Positions 46,051 to 54,723 of a DNA stretch of 64,000 bases are shown in pieces. Both the position numbers and the translations under genes were made by a program. The stretch comes from Pseudomonas chlororaphis subsp. chlororaphis (GTDB lineage: Bacteria; Pseudomonadota; Gammaproteobacteria; Pseudomonadales; Pseudomonadaceae). Position 1 is the stretch's first letter; every line of letters begins with the position of its first letter. Where the stretch lies: positions 1,240,001-1,304,000 of the forward strand of contig NZ_CP027712.1 of the NCBI RefSeq assembly GCF_003945765.1, written 5' to 3'. Below the pieces are notes generated by a model. The model was not told the DNA's origin. It did not search any database and worked only from the letters and a program-made list of their open reading frames with translations.

Positions 46051-49000
46051 ATGGGTTTCAATCTTTCCGAATGGGCGTTGCGCAACCGCCAGATCGTGCT
46101 GTTCCTGATGCTGTTGCTGGCCATTGTCGGGGCGTTGTCCTACACCAAGCTGGGCCAGAGCGAAGACCCGCCCTTCACCTTCAAGGCCATGGTGATCCGC
46201 ACCAACTGGCCGGGCGCCACGGCCCAGGAGGTTTCCCGGCAGGTCACCGAACGCATCGAAAAGAAATTGATGGAAACCGGTGAATACGAGCGCATCGTCT
46301 CGTTTTCCCGCCCGGGCGAGTCCCAGGTGACCTTCATGGCGCGCGACTCGATGCACTCGAACCAGATCCCCGAGCTCTGGTATCAGGTACGCAAGAAGAT
46401 CAGCGATATTCGCCATACCCTGCCGCCGGGTATCCAGGGCCCGTTCTTCAACGATGAGTTCGGCACCACCTTTGGCAATATCTATGCGCTGACCGGCGAC
46501 GGTTTCGACTACGCAGTGCTCAAGGATTACGCCGACCGCATCCAGATCCAGCTGCAGCGGGTCAAGGACGTGGGCAAGGTCGACCTGCTGGGCTTGCAGG
46601 ACGAGAAGGTCTGGATCGAGCTGTCGAACGTCAAGCTGGCGACCTTGGGTCTGCCCCTAGCGGCGGTGCAGCAGGCCCTGGAGGAGCAGAACGCGGTGTC
46701 CACCGCCGGCTTCTTCGAGACCAGCAGCGAGCGTCTGCAATTGCGGGTGTCCGGTAATTTCCAGAGCGTCGAGCAGATCAGTAACTTCCCGATCCGGGTG
46801 GCCGACCGCACCTTCCGTATCGGTGATGTGGCGGATGTGCATCGCGGCTTCAACGATCCACCGGCGCCGCGCATGCGTTTCATGGGCCAGGACGCAATCG
46901 GCCTGGCCGTGGCGATGAAGGATGGCGGCGACATCCTGGTGCTGGGCAAGGCCCTGGAACTGGAGTTCGCCCGGATCCAGAAAAACCTCCCCGCCGGCAT
47001 GGAGCTGCGCAAGGTCTCCGACCAGCCGGCCGCGGTGAAGACCGGCGTCGGCGAGTTCGTCCAGGTGCTGGTGGAAGCCCTGGCGATCGTGCTGCTGGTG
47101 AGCTTCTTTTCCCTCGGCGTGCGCACCGGCATGGTGGTGGCCCTGGCGATTCCGCTGGTGCTGGCGATGACCTTCGCCACCATGTACTACCTGGGGATCG
47201 GCCTGCACAAGATCTCCCTCGGCGCGCTGGTGCTGGCCCTGGGCCTGCTGGTGGACGACGCGATCATCGCGGTGGAGATGATGGCGATCAAGATGGAGCA
47301 GGGCTACGACCGGCTCAAGGCCGCCAGCTACGCCTGGACCAGCACGGCGTTCCCGATGCTCACCGGCACCCTGATCACCGCCGCGGGTTTCCTGCCGATC
47401 GCCACGGCGCAGTCCGGCACCGGCGAATACACCCGTTCGATCTTCCAGGTGGTGACCATCGCCTTGCTGGCCTCATGGATCGCCGCGGTGGTGTTCGTAC
47501 CCTACCTGGGCGAGAAGCTGCTGCCGGACCTGGCCAAGCTGCATGCGGCCAAGCACGGCAGCGCCGACGGCCAGCCCGATCCGTACGGCACGCCGTTCTA
47601 TCAGCGGGTGCGGCGGATGGTGGAATGGTGCGTGCGCCGGCGCAAGACCGTGATCGCCTTGACCGTGCTGCTGTTCATTGCCTCGGTGATGCTGTTCCGC
47701 TTCGTGCCGCAGCAGTTCTTCCCGGCTTCCGGGCGCCTGGAGCTGATGGTCGACCTGAAACTGGCCGAGGGCGCATCCCTGAGCAACACCGCCGATCAGG
47801 TCAAGCGCCTGGAGGCGATGCTCAAGGATCACGCCGGCATCGATAACTATGTGGCTTACGTCGGCACCGGTTCGCCGCGTTTCTACCTGCCCCTGGACCA
47901 GCAACTGCCGGCGGCGAGTTTTGCCCAGTTCGTGGTGCTGGCCAAGACCATCGAGGAGCGTGAAAGCCTGCGCAGCTGGCTGATCGAAACCCTCGACGAG
48001 CAGTTCCCGGCCCTGCGTTCGCGGGTCACCCGCCTGGAGAACGGCCCGCCCGTGGGCTACCCGGTGCAGTTCCGCGTCACCGGCGAGCACATCGAAGAGG
48101 TGCGGGCCCTGGCGCGCAAGGTGGCGGCCAAGGTCCGCGAGAACCCCCACGTGGTCAACGTGCACCTGGATTGGGAAGAACCGAGCAAGGTGGTCTACCT
48201 CAATATCGATCAGGACCGTGCGCGGGCCCTGGGCGTGAGTACCGCCAACCTGGCGAAATTCCTGCAAAGCTCGCTGACCGGTTCCAGCGTCAGCCAGTAC
48301 CGCGAAGACAACGAGTTGATCGAGATCCTGCTGCGCGGGACCTTGCATGAACGCACCGAGCTGTCGCTGCTGTCGAGCCTGGCGGTGCCCACCGACAACG
48401 GCAAGAGCGTGGCGCTGTCGCAGGTCGCGACCCTGGAGTACGGCTTCGAGGAAGGCATCATCTGGCACCGCAACCGCCTGCCGAACGTCACCGTGCGGGC
48501 CGACATCTATGGCAAGGAACAGCCGGCGACCCTGGTGCAGCAGATCCTGCCGACCCTGGAGCCGATCCGCGCCGAACTGCCGGACGGTTATCTGCTGGAC
48601 GTCGGCGGCACCGTGGAAGACTCGGCGCGTGGGCAGAACTCGGTGAAGGCCGGCGTGCCGCTGTTCATCGTGGTGGTGCTGACCCTGCTGATGCTGCAAC
48701 TGCGCAGCTTCTCGCGCACGGCGATGGTGTTCCTCACCGCGCCGCTGGGGCTGATCGGTGTGACCCTGTTCCTGATGGTGTTCCGTCAGCCGTTCGGCTT
48801 CGTGGCGATGCTCGGGACCATCGCGCTGTCGGGGATGATCATGCGCAACTCGGTGATCCTGGTGGATCAGATCGAGCAGGACATCGCTGCCGGGCTCACG
48901 CCGTGGCAGGCGATCATCGAGGCGACGGTCAGGCGTTTCCGGCCGATCGTGCTGACCGCGCTGGCGGCGGTGCTGGCGATGATCCCGTTGTCACGCAGCG

Positions 49001-49116
49001 TGTTCTTCGGGCCGATGGCGGTGGCGATCATGGGCGGGCTGATTGTCGCGACGGCGCTGACCCTGCTGTTTCTGCCGGCGTTGTATGCGGCGTGGTTCCG
49101 GGTCAGGAAAACCTGA
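46051..49116 (+). CDS. mexK: RND efflux inner-membrane pump MexK
   Basis: 1021 residues with twelve transmembrane helices and two large periplasmic loops, the HAE-type RND plan. The proton-relay Asp pair is in LGLLVDDAIIAVEMM. The N-terminal FNLSEWALRNRQIVLFLM and C-terminal TLLFLPALYAAWFRV fit the family. It exports drugs and lipophilic compounds using the proton gradient. Six bp after mexJ, so same operon. Confidence 0.92.
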   Translation: MGFNLSEWALRNRQIVLFLMLLLAIVGALSYTKLGQSEDPPFTFKAMVIRTNWPGATAQEVSRQVTERIEKKLMETGEYERIVSFSRPGESQVTFMARDSMHSNQIPELWYQVRKKISDIRHTLPPGIQGPFFNDEFGTTFGNIYALTGDGFDYAVLKDYADRIQIQLQRVKDVGKVDLLGLQDEKVWIELSNVKLATLGLPLAAVQQALEEQNAVSTAGFFETSSERLQLRVSGNFQSVEQISNFPIRVADRTFRIGDVADVHRGFNDPPAPRMRFMGQDAIGLAVAMKDGGDILVLGKALELEFARIQKNLPAGMELRKVSDQPAAVKTGVGEFVQVLVEALAIVLLVSFFSLGVRTGMVVALAIPLVLAMTFATMYYLGIGLHKISLGALVLALGLLVDDAIIAVEMMAIKMEQGYDRLKAASYAWTSTAFPMLTGTLITAAGFLPIATAQSGTGEYTRSIFQVVTIALLASWIAAVVFVPYLGEKLLPDLAKLHAAKHGSADGQPDPYGTPFYQRVRRMVEWCVRRRKTVIALTVLLFIASVMLFRFVPQQFFPASGRLELMVDLKLAEGASLSNTADQVKRLEAMLKDHAGIDNYVAYVGTGSPRFYLPLDQQLPAASFAQFVVLAKTIEERESLRSWLIETLDEQFPALRSRVTRLENGPPVGYPVQFRVTGEHIEEVRALARKVAAKVRENPHVVNVHLDWEEPSKVVYLNIDQDRARALGVSTANLAKFLQSSLTGSSVSQYREDNELIEILLRGTLHERTELSLLSSLAVPTDNGKSVALSQVATLEYGFEEGIIWHRNRLPNVTVRADIYGKEQPATLVQQILPTLEPIRAELPDGYLLDVGGTVEDSARGQNSVKAGVPLFIVVVLTLLMLQLRSFSRTAMVFLTAPLGLIGVTLFLMVFRQPFGFVAMLGTIALSGMIMRNSVILVDQIEQDIAAGLTPWQAIIEATVRRFRPIVLTALAAVLAMIPLSRSVFFGPMAVAIMGGLIVATALTLLFLPALYAAWFRVRKT

Positions 49117-49121
49117 TTCGC

Positions 49122-49224
49122 CTGTAGGAGCGAGGCTTGCCCGCGATCTAGACGCCGCGGTGTGTCAGGCACACCGCGGCGTCTAGATCGCGGGCAATCG
49201 AGCGTCGACCGGCCGCTCCTACAG
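49122..49224. repeat. REPIN with 26-bp perfect inner stem and elongated arm
   Basis: Starts CTGTAGGAGCGAGGCTTGCC; a perfect 26-bp inverted repeat (49139-49164 and 49170-49195) with loop TCAGG forms the core. The right arm (49196-49224) is the elongated REP form containing CGAGCGTCGACCGGCCG, related to the left arm at 32406. Between mexK and the DUF4197 gene. Confidence 0.9.
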
Positions 49225-49231
49225 GTAGGGG

Positions 49232-49921
49232 TTACAGGGTACCGAAGACTTTTTTCGCCAGGCTGGTGGCCGCTGCCGCCGGGTTCTCGCGAATGGTCGC
49301 TTCCTGTTTGCCGATCATCTCGAACAGGCCGTTGAGCGCCTGTTCGGTCACGTAGCTTTCGATATTCGCGTTCTTCGCATCCAGCACGCCGAAGGTGGCG
49401 GCCTGGCCGGCGAAGGCGTTGTACTGCTTGGCCAGGCCCACCTGGTCGGTGGCCTGCTTGACGATCGGCAGGAACTTCACGCGGATCTGTTCGCGGCTGG
49501 TCTTGCTCAGGTACTGGGTGGCGGAATCCTTGCCACCGCTGAGAATGCCCTTGGCGTCCTCCACGCTCATCTTCTTCACGGCATCCACCAGCAGCGCCTG
49601 GGCCTGCGGCACGGCGGCCTCGGCGGCCTTGTTCATGCTGGTCTCGAGTTCCTCGACCTGGGCGCCCATGCCGAACTGCTTCATTTTCTTCGCCACTTTG
49701 CCGAGGTTGCCCGGCAGTTCGATGCGCACATCCGGGTTGTTGCTGAAACCGCCGGCGGTGCCCAGTTGTTTGACCGCGACCTGGGCTCCCTGGGTCAGGG
49801 CATCCTTGAGGCCGCCGGTGGCGTCTTGCTGCGACAGGTCGCCGAGGGACAGCGCCAGGGCACTGGCACAGATCAGCAGACCGGCGCACAGGCTGGTGAA
49901 GCGAAGGGAAGAACGGAGCAT
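49232..49921 (-). CDS. DUF4197 exported protein
   Basis: 229 residues with a Sec signal peptide (hydrophobic 8-22, cleavage near ALA-LS). The mature helical protein (GGLKDALTQGAQVAVKQLG, NPDVRIELPGNLGKVAKKMK, SVEDAKGILSGGKDSATQYL) is the DUF4197 family: conserved, periplasmic, unknown function. It is followed on the minus strand by nothing before mexK's REPIN, and sits behind the YbaY-like gene. Confidence 0.85.
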   Translation of the reverse strand: MLRSSLRFTSLCAGLLICASALALSLGDLSQQDATGGLKDALTQGAQVAVKQLGTAGGFSNNPDVRIELPGNLGKVAKKMKQFGMGAQVEELETSMNKAAEAAVPQAQALLVDAVKKMSVEDAKGILSGGKDSATQYLSKTSREQIRVKFLPIVKQATDQVGLAKQYNAFAGQAATFGVLDAKNANIESYVTEQALNGLFEMIGKQEATIRENPAAAATSLAKKVFGTL

Positions 49922-49948
49922 GGCAGCTTCCTTGTTCGAGAAAAGGGA

Positions 49949-50347
49949 TTAGCGAACCGCGTCGACGCGGATTTTCAGCGGTTGCGGATCGCTGCCGTCG
50001 AGTTTCACCCCGTTGTGCTCGGTGGTGACGAACAGCAGTTTGCCAGCCACTTCGATCCGCGCGCTGACCGAATAACGGTGCCCGGGTTTGACCTGGGCCG
50101 GGTCGTAGCTGAGGTGGAAGGGCAGCGGCACCTGGCCTTTGACCGGGCCTTTCTGTTCGGCCAGCAGCACCGCGGGGGCGTCGGCCAGCGACACGTCCTG
50201 CAGGCTGACGCTCAGGGTGGCGGCTGGCGGCAGGGCGATGCGTTGCAGGTAGAAGACTTCGCCATCGAGGCTGGCTTTGCTGGCAGGTTGCATGCTGTTA
50301 CAGGCCCCGAGCAGGGTGGCAAGGGCGAGCAGGGTGAACTTTTTCAT
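49949..50347 (-). CDS. YbaY-family lipoprotein
   Basis: 132 residues from ATG 50347 (GGAG upstream). Lipobox LLGAC (Cys16). The beta-rich mature part (LDGEVFYLQRIALPPAATLSVSLQDVSLAD, quoted by its start LDGEVFYLQRIALPP) is the YbaY / type III pilotin-like fold. Function unknown; envelope location clear. 27 bp from the DUF4197 gene; possible operon with it. Confidence 0.85.
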   Translation of the reverse strand: MKKFTLLALATLLGACNSMQPASKASLDGEVFYLQRIALPPAATLSVSLQDVSLADAPAVLLAEQKGPVKGQVPLPFHLSYDPAQVKPGHRYSVSARIEVAGKLLFVTTEHNGVKLDGSDPQPLKIRVDAVR

Positions 50348-50365
50348 GTTGGATCTCCGTATCGG

Positions 50366-50393
50366 GGGGCGCCAGAAACCGCCTGGCGCCGAT
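50366..50393. other. stem-loop after plsB
   Basis: GGCGCCAG/CTGGCGCC with flanking complementary bases and a 7-nt loop, between plsB's stop codon and the YbaY gene on the same strand. A transcript-end or processing hairpin is likely. Confidence 0.5.
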
Positions 50394-50399
50394 AAGAAT

Positions 50400-52904
50400 C
50401 TAGTCGCTTTGCTGCGGTGCGGCGACCTGCTCGGCGGCATCTTCGCTGCGATGCAGGGCCACCTGGCGGATCGACAGGCGAATCTCCGCCGGCAGCACGC
50501 GCTTGGCCGCGCCCTCGGCCAGTTCGCCGAGCAGTTCGTGGTAGCTCAGCTTGCCGGCCTCGTCGCGGCGCAGCACGTCCTGCTCCAGCAAGGTCTGGAT
50601 GAAGTGGCGGAACAGGCTCTTGTCGAAGAACTCCGGGGCATTCAGGCCATGCAGGATCGACAGGCGCTGGGCCATGACCGTGCACAGGTCTTCCAGCTCT
50701 TCGGCGCTGATGCTGCGCTGGCCGCTGTTGAGCAGCAGCGAGATGGCCATGTAGAAGCGCTGTAGGGTCTGGGCGATGCTCTTGGACAGCAGGGTCAGCA
50801 GCACGAAATGCCGCGAGCTTGGGGCCGGACGCAGGTACAGCTCCTTCTCGAAGCGCAGCAGGCCTTGCTCGACGAAGGCCTCCAGCCATTGGTCGATCAC
50901 CCCGTCCAGCTCGTCCAGGGACCAACGGATGAACAGCTCCGACTGCAGGTAGGGGTACAGCGCCCGGGTGTAGCGCAGGATCTGTTCGCGGCTCATGCGC
51001 GACGAGCTCTGGAAGAAGCTCGCCAGCAACGCCGGCAGGGCGAAGATGTGCAGCACGTTGTTGCGGTAGTAGGTCATCAGGACGGCGTTCTGCTCGTCTA
51101 GGTAGAGGATCTTGCCCAGGGCATCGCTCTGCTCGGACAGCAGGTCCATGTCCTTCACATGCTCGATCAAGGCCCGGCCATCGCCTTCCGGCAGGGTGGT
51201 GTGGGGCGAGTAGGGAACCTTGCGCAGCAGTGCCAGGTACAGGTCCAGGACCCGGGCCATGGCGCGGTCGTCGAGGGCCAGGCGGCTGGTAGACAGCAGC
51301 GCCAGGGCCACCAGGTTGACCGGATTGATCGCCGCCGCCTCGTTCAAGTGCTGGGCGACTTTTTCACCCAGGCGGTTGGTGGTTTCGTTGAGCCAGGCCG
51401 GCTTGAACTGCGGACCCAGCTCCTGGGCGCGCCAGCCTGGCTGTTCCTGGTCGAGGAACTCGGCCAGCTTGATCGGCTCGCCGAAGTTCACCGCCACCTG
51501 GCCGAAACGCTGCTTGAGGGCGCCGATGACCTTGAAGATGTCGAAGATCGACTCTTTCTTCTTGCTCGCGCCGCGCAGTTCGCCCAGGTAGGTGCGGCCT
51601 TCCAGCACGCGCTCGTAGCCGATGTACACCGGGACGAAGACGATCGGCATGCGCGAGGAGCGCAGGAAGCTGCGCAGGGTGATGGCCAGCATCCCGGTTT
51701 TCGGTTGCAGCATGCGCCCGGTGCGCGAGCGTCCGCCCTCGACGAAGTACTCCACCGGGAAACCCTTGGTGAACAGGGTGTGCAGGTATTCGTTGAACAC
51801 CGAGGTGTAGAGCGGGTTGCCCTTGAAGGTGCGGCGCATGAAGAACGCTCCACCCCTTCGCAGCAGGCTGCCGATCACCGGCATGTTCAGGTTGATCCCG
51901 GCGGCGATGTGCGGCGGAGTCAGGCCGTTGCGAAACAGCAGGTAGGACAGCAGCAGGTAGTCGATGTGGCTGCGGTGGCAGGGCACATAGATCACTTCGT
52001 GGCCCGGGGCGACTTTCTGCACGCTTTCGATGTGGTTGACCTTGATCCCGTCGTAGATCTTGTTCCAGAACCAGCTCAGCACCACTTCGAGGAAGCGGAT
52101 CGCGGTGAAGGTGTAGTCCGAGGCGATCTCGTTGCCATAACGCAGGGCCACGGCCTTGGCCTTTTCCGGGGAGATCTTTTCCCGTTCGGCTTCGTCGAGG
52201 ATCGCCTGCTTGACCAGTGGCTGGTTCAGCAGGCCCTTGACCAGGTTGCGCCGGTGGGAAATGTCCGGGCCGATCACCGCGGCCTTCAGGTTGCGAAAGT
52301 GCACCCGCAGGATGCGCTGGGCCATGCGCACGGTGCGCTCGTGGCCCTTGTTGTGTTCGATCAGTTCGCGTAGGTGAATCGGCGCGGAAAATTGCACCCG
52401 GGTCTTGCGGCCCAGGATCATGATGCTCAGCAGCCGGCGCAGACGCCCGGTGACTGCCCAGCTGTCGGCGAACAGCAGTTTCCATGGGCTCGATTCGCTG
52501 TCGGGCGATTGACCCCAGAACACGCTGACCGGAATGATCTGCGCGTCTTCGGCGGCATTCTGGCTCAGGGCGCTGACCAGACGGGTCAGGGTTGGTGGCG
52601 CGCCGCGCTTGTCCTGGCGGCCGAGCCAGTCCGGGGCCGGGGTCAGGTAGAAAAACGCGGCGGGTTCCAGCAGGTTACCCACCGAGACCGGCAGCACCGG
52701 GCGCGGCAACCCGGCCTTGGTGCACTCGGTATCGACCACGGCAAGGTCGGTGAGCGAAGGGTTTTGCAGGACGTAGAACACCGGACGACTGCGGTCGAGG
52801 TTGAGGGTGAAGGACGACTGGTTGATCGTCTCCGAGCGAACCCAGAGGTACAACAGTCGGCGCAAGGTGCCAAACACAAGACGGCGGAACGGGGAGCGGG
52901 TCAT
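50400..52904 (-). CDS. plsB: glycerol-3-phosphate 1-O-acyltransferase PlsB
   Basis: 834 residues, the usual PlsB size. It makes lysophosphatidate, the first step of phospholipid synthesis, at the inner membrane. The acyltransferase HX4D motif is in [13 protein letters not shown], followed by the [19 protein letters not shown] (GxxRxR-type) and [11 protein letters not shown] blocks. The start region overlaps nothing; a 244-bp divergent gap separates it from the cold-shock gene. Confidence 0.95.
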   Translation of the reverse strand: MTRSPFRRLVFGTLRRLLYLWVRSETINQSSFTLNLDRSRPVFYVLQNPSLTDLAVVDTECTKAGLPRPVLPVSVGNLLEPAAFFYLTPAPDWLGRQDKRGAPPTLTRLVSALSQNAAEDAQIIPVSVFWGQSPDSESSPWKLLFADSWAVTGRLRRLLSIMILGRKTRVQFSAPIHLRELIEHNKGHERTVRMAQRILRVHFRNLKAAVIGPDISHRRNLVKGLLNQPLVKQAILDEAEREKISPEKAKAVALRYGNEIASDYTFTAIRFLEVVLSWFWNKIYDGIKVNHIESVQKVAPGHEVIYVPCHRSHIDYLLLSYLLFRNGLTPPHIAAGINLNMPVIGSLLRRGGAFFMRRTFKGNPLYTSVFNEYLHTLFTKGFPVEYFVEGGRSRTGRMLQPKTGMLAITLRSFLRSSRMPIVFVPVYIGYERVLEGRTYLGELRGASKKKESIFDIFKVIGALKQRFGQVAVNFGEPIKLAEFLDQEQPGWRAQELGPQFKPAWLNETTNRLGEKVAQHLNEAAAINPVNLVALALLSTSRLALDDRAMARVLDLYLALLRKVPYSPHTTLPEGDGRALIEHVKDMDLLSEQSDALGKILYLDEQNAVLMTYYRNNVLHIFALPALLASFFQSSSRMSREQILRYTRALYPYLQSELFIRWSLDELDGVIDQWLEAFVEQGLLRFEKELYLRPAPSSRHFVLLTLLSKSIAQTLQRFYMAISLLLNSGQRSISAEELEDLCTVMAQRLSILHGLNAPEFFDKSLFRHFIQTLLEQDVLRRDEAGKLSYHELLGELAEGAAKRVLPAEIRLSIRQVALHRSEDAAEQVAAPQQSD

Positions 52905-53003
52905 ACGGCTTCTGCTTTAGTGGAAAAAACCGAGCAGTTGCTCGGGGCGGCTAGTGTGCCGGATTCACCGAAAATCGGCAAAAAAGCGGCAAACAAGATT
53001 GAG

Positions 53004-53031
53004 TTGAGAGTTTTTCTGCCTGTCATATACT
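53004..53031 (+). promoter_or_regulatory. sigma70-type promoter of the cold-shock gene
   Basis: TTGAGA (53004-53009), 16-nt spacer, TATACT (53026-53031). Transcription would begin near 53038, giving a leader of about 110 nt, long as for cold-shock genes, with a foldable pair GCCTGG/CCAGGC (53043-53092). Confidence 0.65.
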
Positions 53032-53148
53032 CGCCCGACTGACGCCTGGGCATGCGGGGCCCATCAATAGAAACCCAGGTCCAGGCGAAAGTTCTCACGG
53101 CTTCGTTTCAGTAAGCCGACTGATAATAAAAAGACGGAGGATGGATTG

Positions 53149-53358
53149 ATGGCAACTCGCGAGACCGGCAGCGTGAAGTGGTTCAACGACGCCAAGGGCT
53201 ACGGCTTCATTCAGCGTGAAGGTGGTGCTGATGTATTTGTCCACTACCGTGCTATTCGTGGTGAAGGCCACCGCTCGCTGACCGAAGGGCAGCAGGTTGA
53301 ATACGCCGTGGTAGAGGGGCAGAAGGGTTTGCAGGCAGAGGATGTAGTCGGCTTGTAA
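53149..53358 (+). CDS. cold-shock domain protein
   Basis: 69-residue single-domain Csp. RNP1 KGYGFIQ and RNP2 DVFVHY are present, and the start [14 protein letters not shown] is classic. It binds single-stranded RNA/DNA and melts mRNA structure. Start ATG 53149 lies 8 nt after GGAGG; an earlier ATG at 53141 opens a two-codon frame ending in TGA that overlaps the true start (TGATG). It may be of the stationary/CapB type; the exact paralogue is uncertain. Confidence 0.92.
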   Translation: MATRETGSVKWFNDAKGYGFIQREGGADVFVHYRAIRGEGHRSLTEGQQVEYAVVEGQKGLQAEDVVGL

Positions 53359-53370
53359 GCGCTGTGCCTT

Positions 53371-53442
53371 GTAGGAGCGAGGCTTGCTCGCGATAGCGTT
53401 GTGTCAGGTAAAGCGCTATCGCGGGCAAGCTTCGCTCCTACA
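53371..53442. repeat. REPIN (GTAGGAGCGAGG class)
   Basis: GTAGGAGCGAGGCTTGCTCG and its inverted partner ending CTCCTAC, with an inner AGCGCTATCGCG-type stem, after the cold-shock gene and before the 125-residue unknown gene (convergent). Confidence 0.9.
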
Positions 53443-53452
53443 GTAAGCAGAA

Positions 53453-53830
53453 TCAGGCGGTACGCCAGGTAATCTCTTCTTCCCCGTCGGCGCTGATGCG
53501 AATCCAGCGGTCGGCCGATTCCTCACCTTCTTCCTCGACCCAGCTGCCCGGTGCGCAGCGCACTTCGACGTTCAGCGCGGCGAAGGCGGCGCGGGCGCAG
53601 GCGATGTCGTCGTCCCACGGCGTCTGGTCGCTTTCCAGGTACAGGCTGTTCCATTTGCCCACGGCTTTCGGCAGCCAGGTCACTGGCACGCTGCCCGCCT
53701 TGCATTTGTAGGTCTGGCCTTTCTGCACCCAGTCGCTGCACGGGCCCAGGGCCGCACCGAGCCAGGCGGCGATGGCCTTGTGGTCGACGTCGGCGTCTTT
53801 CAGGTAAATCTCGATATCCGGTTGGCGCAT
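53453..53830 (-). CDS. conserved hypothetical protein
   Basis: 125 residues from ATG 53830 (GAGGA 5-6 nt upstream). Acidic protein with many Trp (about 8): DIEIYLKDADVDHKAIAAWL, PWDDDIACARAAF, CAPGSWVEEE, DRWIRISADGEEEITW. No signal peptide. A similar gene lies between the cold-shock and rlmA/dapE genes in P. aeruginosa. Function unknown. Confidence 0.8.
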   Translation of the reverse strand: MRQPDIEIYLKDADVDHKAIAAWLGAALGPCSDWVQKGQTYKCKAGSVPVTWLPKAVGKWNSLYLESDQTPWDDDIACARAAFAALNVEVRCAPGSWVEEEGEESADRWIRISADGEEEITWRTA

Positions 53831-53875
53831 GGATGTCCTCACTGCGGGTCTGAAAAATCCATTCGCGGATTTATT

Positions 53876-53901
53876 CGGCCTCGAGTTGCTGCTCGAGGCC
53901 G
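53876..53901. terminator. hairpin after rlmA
   Basis: CGGCCTCGAG TTGCTG CTCGAGGCCG, a perfect 10-bp stem just past the rlmA stop on the minus strand, followed there by AATAAATCC. Weak as an intrinsic terminator. Confidence 0.5.
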
Positions 53902-53913
53902 TGGATTAATGGG

Positions 53914-54723
53914 TTATTGCAGCACGAAGTAATCGTAGCGCATCGACACGCTGACCTCGAAGGGCTCGGCCTGCTCGATCACGCTGGCCCGGCGTTCGGC
54001 ACTGGCGCGCCAGCCGTGGGGCGTCATGGCCAGCAGGTTGGCGCGATCCTGCGGATTGCTCAGCGTCAGCTTGAAGTCCAGGGTTTCACTGTGTTGCAGC
54101 GCCATGCCCGCGGGCACCAGCGCCAGGTGTTTGTCGTCGGTGTATTCGCGGACCTCGTCGTACAGGCGCTCGCGCAATTCCATCAGGTGGCCGCTGGTCG
54201 GTCCGACCTTCATCAGTCCGCCGCCAGGGCTGAGCAGGCGCTTGGCTTCCTGCCAGTCCAGCGGGCTGAAGACACTGGCGAGGAACTGGCAACTGGCATC
54301 GGCCAGGGGCACCCGGGCCATGCTGGCGATCAACCAGGTCAGCTGCGGGGCACGGCGGCAGGCGCGCTTGACCGCTTCCCGGGAGATGTCCAGGGCATAA
54401 CCGTCCGCCTGGGGCAGGGCTTCGGCGATCTGGGCGGTGTAGTAACCCTCGCCGCAACCGATATCGACCCAGCGCTGCGGGGCGCGCTCGGCGGCCAGTT
54501 CGGCCAGGCGCCTGGCCACCGGGGCGTAATGGCCGGCATTGAGAAAGTCGCGGCGGGCTTCGACCATGGCCTGGTTGTCGCCCGGGTCGCGGCTGTTCTT
54601 GTGCTGCACCGGCAGCAGGTTCAGGTAACCCTGGCGGGCGCGGTCGAAGCGGTGCCCGGCCGGGCACACGACACCGTTGTCGACGGCGCTCAGGGGCGCC
54701 GCGCAGATAGGGCAGGCAAGCAT
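53914..54723 (-). CDS. rlmA: 23S rRNA (guanine-745-N1)-methyltransferase RlmA
   Basis: 269 residues from ATG 54723 (ATGA overlap with dapE). N-terminal zinc ribbon (C4 and C7, then CPAGHRFD) followed by a class I SAM methyltransferase (DIGCGEGYYTAQIAEALP). E. coli RlmA (RrmA) methylates G745. Longer upstream readings would overlap dapE and lack support. Confidence 0.9.
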   Translation of the reverse strand: MLACPICAAPLSAVDNGVVCPAGHRFDRARQGYLNLLPVQHKNSRDPGDNQAMVEARRDFLNAGHYAPVARRLAELAAERAPQRWVDIGCGEGYYTAQIAEALPQADGYALDISREAVKRACRRAPQLTWLIASMARVPLADASCQFLASVFSPLDWQEAKRLLSPGGGLMKVGPTSGHLMELRERLYDEVREYTDDKHLALVPAGMALQHSETLDFKLTLSNPQDRANLLAMTPHGWRASAERRASVIEQAEPFEVSVSMRYDYFVLQ

